A stretch of 64,000 nt of DNA, from NCBI GenBank assembly GCA_963846005.1, contig CAWJUH010000004.1, positions 62,001-126,000 of the forward strand, written 5' to 3'. The translations under genes and the position numbers were made by a program. A model generated the notes under the pieces. The model saw only the letters and a list, made by a program, of their open reading frames with translations. It was not told the DNA's origin and did no database searches. This document shows positions 35,608-46,193 of this stretch, in pieces. The stretch comes from CAVSUR01 sp963846005 (GTDB lineage Bacteria; Actinomycetota; Actinomycetes; Streptosporangiales; Streptosporangiaceae). Position 1 is the first letter of the stretch. Every line of letters begins with the position of its first letter.

Positions 35608-38600
35608 TCACCCGCGGCCTGCCCCCGGCGCGCCGGCGCCGGCCAGCTCGTCGTCGCCCACGATGAACCGGCGCGGCCAGGACAAGACGGCTTCCAGCCA
35701 GCCCGCCACCCCCATCTCGCCTGCTGCCTGGCGCAGCTGGCCGCGATGGCTGGCGCCGATCATCACGGCGGCGAGGTCGTCGGTGAAGCCGCGCTGGTCG
35801 TCCTCGCCGAGCAGCACCGTCCAGGCGGGCAGCCGGTTGCGGGCCAGCTCCATCGACAGCGGGTGCCGCCGCAGCCCGGTGACCCGCTGGCCGACCTTGA
35901 CGTCGGGCCGGTCGGCCAGCCCGGGCAGCGGGTAAAGCAGCGGCGGCGCGGGGGCGAACGGGTCGGGCGGGGTGTCGGCGAGCGGGCAGACCCGGTCGAT
36001 CTCGTGCAGCCACTGCAGCTGCGGGATGACCCAGCCGGTGCCGGGCAGCGTGCCCGCGCCCTTGCCGCCGTCCAGCATCCGCCGGGCGGTGGCGGCCAGC
36101 TCCGCGGCCAGGCCGTCCGGGTCGGCGTGCTCGCGCACGGTCGGCGCCCGGCCGGCCAGCGCCCGGTCCAGCGTGCTGGCCAGCAGGCAGTCCCGCAGCC
36201 GGCCGTCCAGGGCCGCCCACCGCTGGCGGAGCCCGGCCGGCACCGCCGGCCGCGGGCGGTTGGTGAGGTAGGCCAGCACCAGGGCCTCGGCCCAGACCCG
36301 CAGCCAGGCGTCCTCGGGTGCGCTGAGCAGAAGGTCCGCCGCCCGCAGCTCCAGCAGCGTGCAGGCTCGTCCGCCGGTGCAGGCCGGGCCGCACGCTGCC
36401 GACCGGCGGCCGGTGACCGGCGGGCCGGCCAGCTCTCCGGGCGCGGGCGGGCGCTCGCCGTCCCCGCCGAACGGCACCGCGATCCGGACCGGGCGGTCCA
36501 TGCCGTCGGCGAACACCGCGGCCAGGCCCGGCGGCAGCGACACGACCTGCCGGGACTGGTCCGCGTCCAGGTTCATGGCCGCGCCGACGACCTGCCGGTC
36601 GTCATGCGCCGGCAGCCGGTGCAAGATCTTCAGCGCGGTGTTCTTGACCGCGTCGGGGACCAGCTTGGCCGGGATCTGCTCGGCGATCACCACACCCTCG
36701 CCGTAGGCGCGGATCTCGGCCAGCAGGCCGGCGAACAGCTCGACCGCATGCCCGGACGGCCCCTCCCGGCCCGCGCGCAGCAGCCGGTGCGCCTCCTCCA
36801 GCACGATCACGTGCCGCAGTCCGCCGGCCGGCTCGGCCCGGGCGCGCAGCCGCAGGTGCTCGGTGATCCTGATCACCAGCGTGCCGATCAGGAACGCCTT
36901 GTCCTCGTCGTTGGCCACGTCCTCGATGGCCAGCACTACGTTGCCGCGCAGCAGCGCGCCGATGTCGGCCGGGTGGCCGCCCTCGAAGAACCGGCCCGCC
37001 GAGCCGGTGCGCAGCGACCGCAGCCGGACCTCGACGAAGCCGCGCACGTCGGCCTGCAGCTCGCGGCCGTAGCCGACTTCCTCGATGACCTCCAGCGCGG
37101 CCGCCTGCAGCCGGGCCAGGGTGGGCACGGCCGGCGGGGCCGGGGCGCCGGCAGGCCGCCGGTGACCGCATCCCAGCCGCAGTCGGCGTAGGCGCGCTGC
37201 AGCGCCTGGGCCATGATCTGCGGGAACGGCTCGTGCGCGTCGAACGCGGCGAGGAACAGCGCCCGCACCATGTCCATGTGCGCCTGCACCGGGTAACCCG
37301 GCTCGGGAGCCAGCGGGTTGACCGAGAACGGCACCGCGGCCGGGTCGGCCGGGTTGATCAGCGTCAGCTGGCCGCGGCCGGCGATCCGCCCGGCCATCGC
37401 CGCGTACTCCGACTTGACCGGCTCTATGGCCAGCCAGCTGATCCCCGCGCCGGTCAGCTGGCTGAGCAGGTGCCGGACCGTCTGCGACTTGCCGGGCCCG
37501 GTCGCGCCCGCCACGAACGCGTGCCGGTTCAGCGTGGCCAGCGGCACGTGGAACTCGCCGACCGGCCGGTCCTGGCCGTCCAGGATCGCGCCCAGGCTGA
37601 TCGCGGCGTCCGGGGCGGTCTCGCTGGTCACGTCGAAGTACCCGGCCTCGAGCACCCGGATTCCCGGCACCTCCCGGCGCGGCAGCCCGATCAGCGCGGC
37701 CATCGGCCCGGCCGTGGTGCGCAGCGGCACCTGCGCGCCGTCGGCCGGATCGGCCAGCGTGACCGCGAGCGCGTCGGCGAAATCGTGCGCGCCCTCGCCG
37801 GTGCGCAGCCGGTACGGGTGCGCGCGCAGGTCGGCCGCGCCGACCAGCACCGGGGCGATCAGGCTGAGCTCCGCGGCGCTGGCCGCCCCGGCCAGCACCC
37901 GCACGTTCCACAGCCCGGCCTCGCGGAAGGCGTCCAGCTCGGCCAGCCGGTGCCGGACCCGGTCGGCGTCGAACCGGGCGTTCTCCTCGTCGTAGCGGTG
38001 CAGCACGTCCAGCCGGGCGCGCAGCTCCGCGGTCTCGGCCTCCAGCACGTCGGTCGGCTCGGCGACGATCAGCCAGCCGAACGGCCGGGCCATCAGCGTG
38101 GTCAGGGCGGCCTCGAACCGGGACGGCGCCGCCGGGCCGGGCGGCGGCAGGGCGCCGCCGGGCCCGGTGTCGCGGTCGTGCTCGCGGCCCGGCCGGCCAG
38201 CGGCCAGGCCGGCGGCAGGCTGGTCGGGCCGCCACGGCGCCTGGCGCCCGGGGCACGGCGCCCACACCAGGCGGTCCAGGTCGGCCAGCAGGCTGGGGCT
38301 GGCGGGCACGCCGCGCGCCCCCCACGGGAACAGCAGCTCGGCCGGCCCGGCGTGCTGGCCGTCCAGCGGCCCGTTCGATTGTTCGCGTGACGGTTCGCGT
38401 GACCACCCGGCCGGCGGCAGCGGCCCCGCGTTGGTGAGCAGCTCCAGCGGGGCGCCGCCGCCGCGTGACAGCCAGCCGGCCACGAACGGCCGGCCGTGCA
38501 GCGCCGCGTTCAGCGCGGCCGGCAAGATCGCGGCGTAGTCGGCGTCCGCGGTACCGCCCAGGCAGCTGGCCATGACCGCCTGGACCTGATACCAGGGCCC

Positions 38601-38657
38601 GACGGCTCCTCCCCCGATGGCTGGCGCAGGGCTGATGGCACTACCTTCTTTCTTCAT
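35608..38657 (-). pseudogene. HerA/VirB4-like ATPase (DUF87), one internal frameshift
   Basis: A protein of about 1015 residues with a P-loop motor. From ATG 38657 (MKKEGSAISPAPA) the N-terminal ~400 residues are an unrecognised domain (YQVQAVMASCLGGTADADYA). The ATPase has RHAFVAGATGPGKSQTVRHL (Walker A), SWLAIEPVKSEYAAMAGRI, VLAIEDVANDEDKAF, RHVIVLEEAHRLL (Walker B) and IPAKLVPDAVKNTALKILHR, all HerA/VirB4-type. A ~280-residue tail follows with a Cys cluster (CGPACTGGRACTLLEL). At about 37140-37160, after DAVTGGLP, the frame shifts; the second half runs in the next frame to 35608. The IS110 element ends just upstream of the start. A helicase or translocase role is inferred. Confidence 0.78.
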
Positions 38658-38688
38658 CGGGAGCCCTCGGGGAACGCTTGCGGGGCTT

Positions 38689-38773
38689 GTCCTTTGAGGA
38701 CTGAAATGAGACGGCGTCCCCGGGGGTGACCGGCGGAGGCCGGAAGCCATCGAGGGTGTTGTCCTTCAAGGAC
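38689..38773. repeat. Two 13-bp palindromes, 72 bp apart
   Basis: GTCCTTTGAGGAC (38689-38701) and GTCCTTCAAGGAC (38761-38773), each self-complementary apart from the centre and flanked by the same TTG and TG bases. They lie between the ATPase start and the transposase start. They could be IS subterminal sites or operators for a dimeric regulator. Confidence 0.6.
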
Positions 38774-38779
38774 TGGTCC

Positions 38780-40135
38780 ATCAGCACGGCGCAGCGCCTC
38801 CACCGTCCGTGATCGCGAACCTGATGGGAGGCAGGTGTGCTTGGTGTGGGGGTGGACTGGGCCGAGTCGTTTCACGACGTGGCGCTCGGCAGTGCCGGGT
38901 GAAGGGGTGATCGAGCAGTTCCGGATCGGCCACGGCCCGGCAGGCGTGCAGCGGCTGGTCGCCCGGTGCCTGGAGCTGGAGCCCGACCCGGCCGAGGTGC
39001 GGGTGGTGCTGGAGACTCGGCACGGCCTGCTGGTCGAGGCGCTGGTGGATGCGGGGTTCACGGTGCTGCCGGTGAACCCGGACCTGGTGGCGCGCCGCCG
39101 CGGCCCGGCGAAGAAGAAAGATGACGCCGCGGATGCCCGGATCTGCTGCCTGATGGCCCTGGATGCCTACCTGGAGCTGCGCAAGCTGATCCCGCATGGC
39201 GAGATCGGCACCGAGCTGCGCGCCATCGCCCGTGATGACGAGCGGGCGGCCCGCGACGAGCGGCGGATCGGCAACCGGCTGCGCGCCGACCTGTTGTCTG
39301 TTTTCCCCGCCGCCGTCGACATCGCCGGCGGCGACCTGGGCGCGGCGGTATTCCTCAAGCTGCTGCAGCGCTGGCCCTCTGCTGACGCGCTGGCTGCCGC
39401 CAGCCGCGAGGAGCTGGAGGCCTTCGCCCGCTCGGCCCGGCACGGCTGGCCGGGCCGGTTCGCTGACCGCGTCACCACGGCCCTGGCCGCGCCCCGGCTG
39501 GCGGCCCGGCCCGAGCTGGCCCGCGCCAAGGCCGGCACCATCGCGGCTGGCCGCCGCCCAGCTGCTGCTGCTCCGCGCCCAGCGCAGGGCGTGGGAACGG
39601 CGGATGGGTGAGCTGCTGCTCGGCGCGCCCCGCTACGGCCGGGACAAGACCCCGAAGGACCCTGACCCGGGGAAGGCGTTCCCGGGCGGCGAGATCTACC
39701 TGAGCATGCCTGGCCTGGGTGATCGTCTCGCCGCCCGGGTCGCCGGCGAGATCGGCGAGCACTTCGAGCAGTTCGTCACGCCGAACTCCCTGCAATGCTA
39801 CGGCGGGCCGAGCACCCGTCACCCGCAGGTCCGGCCGCAGCGAGTTCGTCGTCGCCCGCCGCCTGGCCTATAACCGGCATCTCGGCGAGGCCGTCCACCA
39901 GTGGGCCTTCTGCAGCCTCCAGCAATCCGCCTGGGCCAGAGAGTTCTACGACGAGAAGACCGCCGCCGGCAACAACCACCACTGCGCGCTGCGCAAGCTC
40001 GGCAACCGCTGGCTCGAGGTCCTGTGGCACTGCCTGGACAAAGGCGTCCTCTACGACGAAGCCATCCACACGGCCAACCGGCAAAAGGCAAGCGCCCTCA
40101 AACCTGCCGCCTGAGGTTGACAGAGGGTGTCTCAT
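38780..40135 (+). mobile_element. IS110-family insertion (boundaries approximate)
   Basis: The element is recognised by its transposase. IS110 elements usually lack terminal inverted repeats and do not create clear target duplications, so the ends cannot be fixed from one copy. Likely limits are the non-coding stretch before 38837 and the GGTTGACAGAGGGTGTCTC sequence at 40113-40131 after the transposase stop. It separates the HerA-like gene from PhzF. Confidence 0.65.
38837..40114 (+). pseudogene. IS110-family transposase, at least three frameshifts
   Basis: A DEDD-type transposase. The first fragment begins GTG 38837 (VLGVGVDWAESFHDVAL), stops early, and resumes one frame off at about 38890. 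Then come EVRVVLETRHGLLVEALVDA and KKKDDAADARICCLMA (catalytic acidic residues). The frame is lost again at about 39540 (RAKAGTI into LAAAQLLLLRAQRRAWERRM) and about 39800 (NSLQCYGG into RAPVTRRSGRSEFVVARR). The C-terminal Transposase_20 block ends YDEAIHTANRQKASAL to TGA near 40114. Taken literally it is inactive. Joined, it is about 420 residues, a full-length IS110 transposase. Confidence 0.85.
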
Positions 40136-40263
40136 AGGGTGTGCCTACCAGCCGGCCCCGCGCGCTGCCACCGAGTTGGCCCGGATCCGCCCGGAAGTAA
40201 CGCCGCGGAAACCCGATCCGCCCGGGCCTCGCCGGGCCTCAGCTGGATGGCGGCGCCGCCCGG

Positions 40264-41095
40264 TCAGATGTCGATCTGGCCGGCCGACGCAGGTGAGGGT
40301 GCCGCCGCCCACCCAGACGGTCCCGTCGCCGTCCTGGTCGATGTGCACCCGGCCGCGGCGGCCGAGCACGGTGCCCTGGCTGGCCACGTAGGGTGCGGAC
40401 AACCGTCCGCTGCCGAGCAGCCACTGGGCCAGCGACGCATTCAGGCTGCCGGTCACCGGGTCCTCGCCGGACCCGCTGACCTGCGGGGTGAAGGCCCGGA
40501 CCTCGATCACCTGCGGCGCCCCGGCCGGATACGGCCCGGCCACGCCGATGTCCGCGCTGACCGCGCCCGGGCGCAGCGCGAGCACCTCGTCCGCGCTTTC
40601 CAGCAGCAGCGCCACCCAGCCCGGGCCGTTGTCGGCCCAGTTCGCGTCCGTGATCGCGGCCCGGCTGAGGCCGAGCTCGGCCGCGCTCTGCTGCACCAGC
40701 GCCTCCTCGACCGGTCCCGACCGCAGCAGCTCAGGCGCGGCGAAGGCGAGACCGGCCGCGGTCCGGCGCAGCGGCACCAGCCCGGCGCCGCACTGCTGCA
40801 CGATGCGGTCCTGCTGGCGCGGCGTCCCGCCGGTTTCCAGCCAGGCGTGGCAGGTGCCGAGCGTAGGGTGCCCGGCGAACGGCAGCTCCCCGGACGGGGT
40901 GAAGATCCGCACCCGGTAATCGGCTTCGCCGCCCTCGGGCGGCAGCACGAACGTGGTCTCGGACAGGTTCGTCCAGTTGGCGATCTGCTGCATCTGCGCG
41001 GTGTTGAGCCCGGCCGAGTCCAGCACGACCGCGACCGGGTTGCCCCGGTAGGGCTCGGTGGTGAACACATCGACCTGACGGAACTCGCGCCGCAT
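40264..41095 (-). CDS. PhzF family phenazine-biosynthesis-like isomerase
   Basis: A diaminopimelate-epimerase-fold protein of about 276 residues: FRQVDVFTTEPYRGNPVAVV, the catalytic Glu in NWTNLSETTFVLPP, IFTPSGELPFAGHPTLGTCH and SGEDPVTGSLNASLAQWL. The substrate is unknown; no phenazine genes are nearby. Start ATG 41095. The uncorrected frame continues to 40145 with nonsense after LTCVG. One base out of frame the sequence reads GQIDI and stops at 40264, the normal ending for this family, so one extra base at about 40275-40285 is suspected. It lies between the IS element and the 41.3-kb hairpin. Confidence 0.88.
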
Positions 41096-41172
41096 CCGCT
41101 CATCTTAGGTCCGCCGGCCCGCGGCCCGAGCGCGCCAAGCGCGCCAGCCCGGCCAGCTGCATGCTGGGGGCA

Positions 41173-41227
41173 CCCGCTGGCTGGACCGTTGAGCGGCACC
41201 AGGCCCGCTGGCTGGACCGTTGAGCGG
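41173..41227. repeat. 24-bp direct repeat pair
   Basis: The 24-bp sequence CCCGCTGGCTGGACCGTTGA plus GCGG occurs at 41173-41196 and 41204-41227, 31 bp apart, in the non-coding gap upstream of PhzF. It has no coding sense. It may be a tandem operator or remnant of duplication beside the large palindrome at 41293. Confidence 0.7.
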
Positions 41228-41292
41228 GTCCGGCCCGGCCGCCGGGCCGGCCCTGGGCTGGCCTGGCGGCGGAAGCGGCCACGGAGAACACC

Positions 41293-41340
41293 CTCGATGT
41301 CACATCCATGGTGTCTGGTGACCATGGATGTGACATCGAG
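41293..41340. repeat. Perfect 19-bp inverted repeat, 10-nt loop
   Basis: CTCGATGTCACATCCATGG (41293-41311) and its exact reverse complement (41322-41340) flank the loop TGTCTGGTGA. The arms are about half GC, strikingly low for this genome. The palindrome sits in the 273-bp gap between the end of the large membrane protein gene and PhzF. It has no T tract. It could be a transcript-end hairpin, a protein-binding site or a mobile-element end. Confidence 0.9.
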
Positions 41341-41368
41341 CGGGTGGCGGACGGGCCGGAGGCGGGCG

Positions 41369-44340
41369 CTAGGTGCGGCGCTTGCGCCAGTCGAGGCGCT
41401 CGGGCGGCGGGCCGAGGTTCGGCGGCGGCCCGGCGTCCGGGTCGTCCGGGTCGTCCGGGTTGTCCGGGTCGGCCGGCCGCAGGCCCGCGGCCGCCCGGGT
41501 CCGGCGGGCCGAAGTCTGACTGCCCGAAGCCCGGCGGGCCGAAGCCTGCCGGTCCCGCATCGGGCGCGCCGGCATCAGGCTGTCCGAAGCCTGGCGGCCC
41601 GTAGTCCGGCTGGCCATCGTCCGGCGGGCCGTAGTCCGGCTGGCCATGTCCGGCGGGCCGTATTCCGGCGGCCCATAGTCCGGCGGGCCGTAGTCCGGCG
41701 GGCCATATTCCGGCGGCCCGTAGTCCGGCGGCCGTAGTCCGGCTGGCCATCGTCCGGCGCCCCGTAGTCCGGCGAGCCGTAGTCCTGCTGACCATCGTCC
41801 GGCGGCCCGTAGCCCGGCGGGCCATCGTCCGGCCCGTAGTCCTGCCGGCCATCGTCCGGCGGCCCGTAATCCTCGGCCGTGAAGTCGGGCCGGGGGAAGT
41901 CCAGGGTCGTCTCCTCCGGGCCAGCCTGCTCCGGCGAGGCGGTCGGGCGCCAGCCGAAGTCGGCCGCCGCGGCGGCTGGCCCGCGGCGGCCAGGACCGTG
42001 ACTGGCCGCCGGGACCGGCGCTGCGCCTGCCTCCCCGGCCCGCGGCGCCGCCTCGGACAGCCCCGCCTGGCCCGCGCCGCCGTCCTTTCCCGCCTGCCCT
42101 TCGGGGACGCGGGCTGGCTCGGGGACGCGGGCTGGCTCGGGGACGCGGGCTGGCTCGGGGGGCAGGGAGGGATCGGCCGGCGGGCGAGCTTCGGCCGGGG
42201 CGGCGGGGTCAGCCGCAGCAGCGGCGGCCGCAGCAGCTGCGGACGGGGCGGGGCGGCGGGGCGGGGGCGGCCAGGTGCCAGCCGCGACCGCGGCTCTGAC
42301 CTCGTCCAGGCCGGCCAGCGTCGCGGTGGGCAGGGCGATGATCGCCGGGTTGGCGTCGGCGAGCACGACCCGGCGGCCGCCGGGAGCCGCGTGGGTGACG
42401 ATGACCGCGCTGGGCGGCAATTGCTGCAGCTCGTGCTTCTCGACCAGGAACTCGCGGGAGCGCTGCGCCGAGCTCGCCAGCGACGTGCTGGCCGACAACG
42501 CCCGCGAGGTCGAGACCCCCCAGGAGGTGCCGGCGTTGATGCCCTCGGTGACCGACACCGAGTCCGAGACGGCCCGCGATGCGCTGACGTCACGGCTGGC
42601 CGAGCCGGTGAAGTCCGCAAACGGGGCGAACGCGCCGTGCCTGCTGCGGCCCCGGCCGCGGCTGCGCCCGGCGGTGAGGCTCACCGACACCGAATCGGCG
42701 ACCGAGCCTGCGGTGCCGACCGTGCTGGTGTAGGAGTCGCCGGTGGTGCCGGTGAGCGAATCCCCGACGGTGTCGGTGAGCTGGGCCAGCACGAACCGGT
42801 GCTCGGTGCCGATCTGCTCGCTGGCCGCGGCGGCGTCCTGGCCGTTGCCGAGCCGCATGTAGGCCACCGCGGCGCTGCCCCGGCCGAGCCGGGCGGTCAC
42901 CTGGCCGGGCAGCGACCGGTAGCCGAGCACCAGCCCGGTGCGGGAGATCTCGGCCGCGTCGCACAGCCGGTCCAGCACGACCCCGCCGAGCCGCTCGGCG
43001 CCGAGCACGAACAGGGTGTGGTCCCAGCGGCGGCCGGCGCTGGACTGGCGCAGCAGGTGGGTCAGCGCCACGGCCAGGTAGGTGCCGAGCATCCGGCTGC
43101 TGGTCACCGGCGACCGGCGGTCCAGCCAGGCCACCCGCAGCCGGCTCGGCGCCAGTGCCGCCGGGGCGGAGCCGAGCAGCTCCAGCGGGGCGAGCCGGGT
43201 CTCCAGCGCCCAGGCCCGCTCCAGCACCACCCGCTCGGCGGCGCCGCGGCCGAACAGGCCGCTGATCCGCTGGACCTGCGCGCCGGTCAGCAACCCGGAG
43301 TCCAGGGCCGCCCGGGGATCGATCTCGGCCAGCACCCGCAGCGCCGCCACCAGCTGGCGCAGGTCAGGCTCTTCATCCGGAGCCGGCCCGCGGCCAGCCG
43401 CGGCCAGCGCACCCAGCACCCGGCTGAGGATGGCCGCGTCCCTGGCCGCGTCGGCCGGGCCCCCCGCTCCGCCCGCGCCGCCGGGACCGCCGGCGTCGGG
43501 CTGCTCGCTCGCGCTGACCGCCTGCGCGAGCACGTCGGCCAGGGCCTGGTGGCCGAGCCCGGTGCCGAGATCCAGCCGGGGCAGGTCCGCGGGCAGCACC
43601 CACACCAGCGGGTCGATCCCGGACCGCCGGGCCACCGCGGCCAGGTCGCCGGCCACCGCGCCCTCGGTCAGGTCCAGCACCGTGACCTCGCCGCCGGCCG
43701 CCAGCCTGGGCGCGGCAATCGTGGTGAGCAGCGCCGACCAGCCGGCCAGCGTGCCGCCCGCCACGTCGACCCGGTCCACGTCGGCGGGCAGCGACACCGC
43801 GAACCACTGCGGCTGGCGGGCCGCCGCCGCGCGGCGCTGCTGCCAGGCCCGGTAGGCGCGGGCGTGCTGCTCCTGCCGCGCGGTCATCCGGTTCTGCTGG
43901 ATCGCCCGGATCGCCGCCACCCGGTCCCGCTCGGCGCCGAGCTGTGCCCGCAGCCGCAGCGCGCCGGTGCGCAGCTCACGGCCGCTGGCCGTGCCGCCGG
44001 CCGCCGCCGCGGCGAGCGCCAGCACGGCCAGCGCCGGGTTGACCCAGCCCGCCAGCCAGGCCAGCGCGGCGAGCCCGGCCAGCCCCGCGCAGGCCGCCGC
44101 GGCTCGCCGGGCCGGGCGGGTCAGGTGCCGGTACTCGCGCCGCTGCGCGGCCTCCCAGGCCGGGTTCACCTGCTCGAAGTCCGGCGGCGGCGGGCGGCGC
44201 GGCGGCGGCCCGGGATCGGGCCGCAGCAGCGCATGCTGCCAGCCCAGGTAGATCCGGCCGGGGTCGAGCGCGCCGCCGGGCGGCGCAGGCGGCGGCGCGG
44301 CCGGCGTGAGCACGCCGCCGTCCTGGCCGTAGCCGGTCAC
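41369..44340 (-). CDS. Large membrane protein, VirD4/TraG-like C-terminal fold without P-loop; repetitive tail frameshifted
   Basis: About 990 residues. Residues ~1-75 are a Pro-rich cytoplasmic start with GRIYLGWQHALLRPDP; two membrane helices follow at ~80-125. A large soluble domain resembles the coupling-protein fold (FAVSLPADVDRVDVAGGTLA, TLFVLGAERLGGVVLDRLCD, TGLVLGYRSLPGQVTARLG) but has no recognisable Walker A. A Ser/Thr-rich segment (SVADSVSVSLTAG, SASRDVSASRAVSDSVSVTE) precedes QLPPSAVIVTHAAPGGRRVV, as in actinobacterial VirD4-like proteins. The tail is a DYGPPDDGQ repeat with frame changes at about 41730 and 41490, ending PPPERLDWRKRRT at 41369. The literal frame stops at 41575. 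Start GTG or ATG at 44340 overlaps the upstream gene stop. Confidence 0.6.
42102..42155. repeat. 18-bp tandem repeat (3 exact copies)
   Basis: CGGGGACGCGGGCTGGCT repeated at 42102, 42120 and 42138. On the coding minus strand it translates as PARVPE hexapeptides in the disordered C-terminal linker of the large membrane protein. Confidence 0.85.
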
Positions 44341-46187
44341 CGCGGCCGCCCCGCGACGGCAACCGCCCGGCTGGCCGTGACCAGCCGGCCGCGCGGCCCG
44401 CGCACCAGCAGGGTCAGCGCCGCGCCGGGGCCGGCGCGCCAGCTCCCCGTCGTCCCGTGGTCGCTGTCGTCATGGGCCAGCCAGGAACCGGCCGGGCCGG
44501 CCACCGCGGCGTCCGGGCCGCCGCCCGCGGCGGATCCGAGGCCGGCCGGGGCCGTGCCGTTGCCGCCGGTGTCAAGGTCGAGGCCGGAAGCGATACCGCC
44601 CTGGCCGGCCAGGGCGGTACCGAGCGGCTCGCTGACCGGGCCGCGGACCGCCACCACGCCGGCCGCGCCGGCCAAGCCGGCCGCCGCCGCGGCGGACGTG
44701 GTGGTCAGCAATACCGCCGTCCCGGTCTGCCCGCCGCGCTGCACCAGCTCGGCCAGCTGCCCGGCCGGCAGCGACTCGCAGCCGCTGATCCAGGCCAGGC
44801 AGTCGGTCCGCACGCCCATCGCCTGCAGCTCGCCGAGCAGGTCGAGCAGGTCGGTCAGCGCCAGCGCCGCGATCATCCGGGCGGCCCGGCCGTGCACCGC
44901 CTGGTCCAGCGCGAACGACACCACGGCGCGCTCGCGCACCGCCTGGCTGAGGCTGATCGCGCTGACCGGCTCCGGCTGGGCTCCGTCCGGCGGCGGCGCG
45001 GGCCGCAGCCAGTGCCCGAGCGCTGAGTCGCGCAGCCGGGCCAGCTGCTCGGCCGGCGCCGCGACCGCGGCCGGATCGGCGGCCAGCAGCGCGGCCGACA
45101 CCCCGGCCCGGTCAGCCAGCACCCGCGCCCGCCCGTGGTAAGGCGGGATCGCGGCGGCCCGGGCCCGCAGCGCGCCCGGCTGCAGCAGGCCGGCCAGGTC
45201 GTCGAGGACGGGCAGCCCGCCCGGCGCGGGCACGGCGGCCTGCACGGCGCAGGCATCGGTCAGGTAGGCGGTGCCGGAGCGCCGGTGCGCGTCGGTCACG
45301 CCGGACCAGTCGATCATGGCCAGGGCCAGCCCGGCGGTCCGCTCAGGCCGGGAGCCGCGCACCGGCTCGTAGCAGCCCGGGCCGGCCGGGCCGAACGTGC
45401 GCAGCGGCGCCCCGGCCGCGGCGCAGGCGGCGGGCAGCCAGGGCGCCGCCCGGCCGTCCAGGTCGATCACGATCATGGCCTTACGGCGCCGCAGCGCGGC
45501 GCCGGCCAGCGCGGCGCCGGTCTGGGCCAGGGCGGCCGGGTCCGGCCCGGTGACCAGCACGCCGCGCCGGGCCTGGCCCCAGGTGATCGCAGCCGGGCGG
45601 CCGGTGGCGGGCTCCAGGCCGAGGCAGGCGCCGGTCGCGGTGACCGTGTCCCCGGCGGCCAGCGCCGCGGCCGTGCGGCGGCGGCGCAGCGCCACGATCA
45701 GGCCGGCCCGGTACGGTCCGGCCTGATCGGACCGGCGGCCGGTCAGCCATTGGGCCGCCAGCGCCTCGGCCGCCGCCGCGATCAGCGCGACCGGGAACTG
45801 CCGGGGCAGCCAGTGCCCGGCACCGGCATAGCCGCGGGAGAAGTGCAGCAGCGCGGCCGGGTGGCCGAGCGTGCCGGACAGGTACCCGGCGACCTGGCCC
45901 GGCCCGGCGGTGAACCCGGCCAGGGCGCGGCCCGGGCCGATCGCGCAGGCCCAGACCAGCCCGGCGCCGGCCGGTACGGCCAGCCACAGCGGCCGCCACC
46001 GGCTGATCCGGCTGACCGCGAAGAACGCCACGGCCAGGACCAGGGTGACCTGGGCGAATAAGAGGTGCGCCAGGAACACCGCAACCGCCGCCGCGGCGAC
46101 CAGCTCGGAGCGGCGGTAGTCGTCGTCAGGCGGCTGCGGGCGAGCTCGGCGGTCCATCCGGCTCGCCGGGCCGGCGGGGGCAGGCAT
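44337..46187 (-). CDS. Membrane protein with degenerate TraG/VirD4-like ATPase fold
   Basis: 616 residues. Two helices near the start (ELVAAAAVAVFLAHLLFAQV, then VTLVLAVAFFAV), two more within ~60-165, then a soluble domain. It has RRGVLVTGPDPAALAQTGAA where a P-loop GxxGxGKT would be, then KAMIVIDLDGRAAPWLPAAC, a Walker-B-like strand. Later blocks: YLTDACAVQAAV, ALTDLLDLLGELQAMGVRTD and DCLAWISGCESLPAGQLAEL, where a coupling protein would have its TraM-recognition-like segment. The P-loop lysine is absent, so ATP hydrolysis is unlikely. It overlaps the 41.4-44.3 kb gene by 4 nt; the pair probably form one complex. ATG 46157 is an alternative start. Confidence 0.6.
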   Translation of the reverse strand: MPAPAGPASRMDRRARPQPPDDDYRRSELVAAAAVAVFLAHLLFAQVTLVLAVAFFAVSRISRWRPLWLAVPAGAGLVWACAIGPGRALAGFTAGPGQVAGYLSGTLGHPAALLHFSRGYAGAGHWLPRQFPVALIAAAAEALAAQWLTGRRSDQAGPYRAGLIVALRRRRTAAALAAGDTVTATGACLGLEPATGRPAAITWGQARRGVLVTGPDPAALAQTGAALAGAALRRRKAMIVIDLDGRAAPWLPAACAAAGAPLRTFGPAGPGCYEPVRGSRPERTAGLALAMIDWSGVTDAHRRSGTAYLTDACAVQAAVPAPGGLPVLDDLAGLLQPGALRARAAAIPPYHGRARVLADRAGVSAALLAADPAAVAAPAEQLARLRDSALGHWLRPAPPPDGAQPEPVSAISLSQAVRERAVVSFALDQAVHGRAARMIAALALTDLLDLLGELQAMGVRTDCLAWISGCESLPAGQLAELVQRGGQTGTAVLLTTTSAAAAAGLAGAAGVVAVRGPVSEPLGTALAGQGGIASGLDLDTGGNGTAPAGLGSAAGGGPDAAVAGPAGSWLAHDDSDHGTTGSWRAGPGAALTLLVRGPRGRLVTASRAVAVAGRPR

Positions 46188-46193
46188 ATCGGG

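Noticed and set aside
38837..40114. Several small separate genes in place of one transposase
   Set aside because: The open pieces in successive frames join into one IS110 transposase in the correct domain order, so they are fragments of one gene.
41998..45141. 1047-residue plus-strand frame opposite the two large membrane proteins
   Set aside because: It is Arg/Gly/Gln-rich throughout and spans the boundary of two overlapping minus-strand genes with membrane helices and conserved blocks, so it is a shadow.
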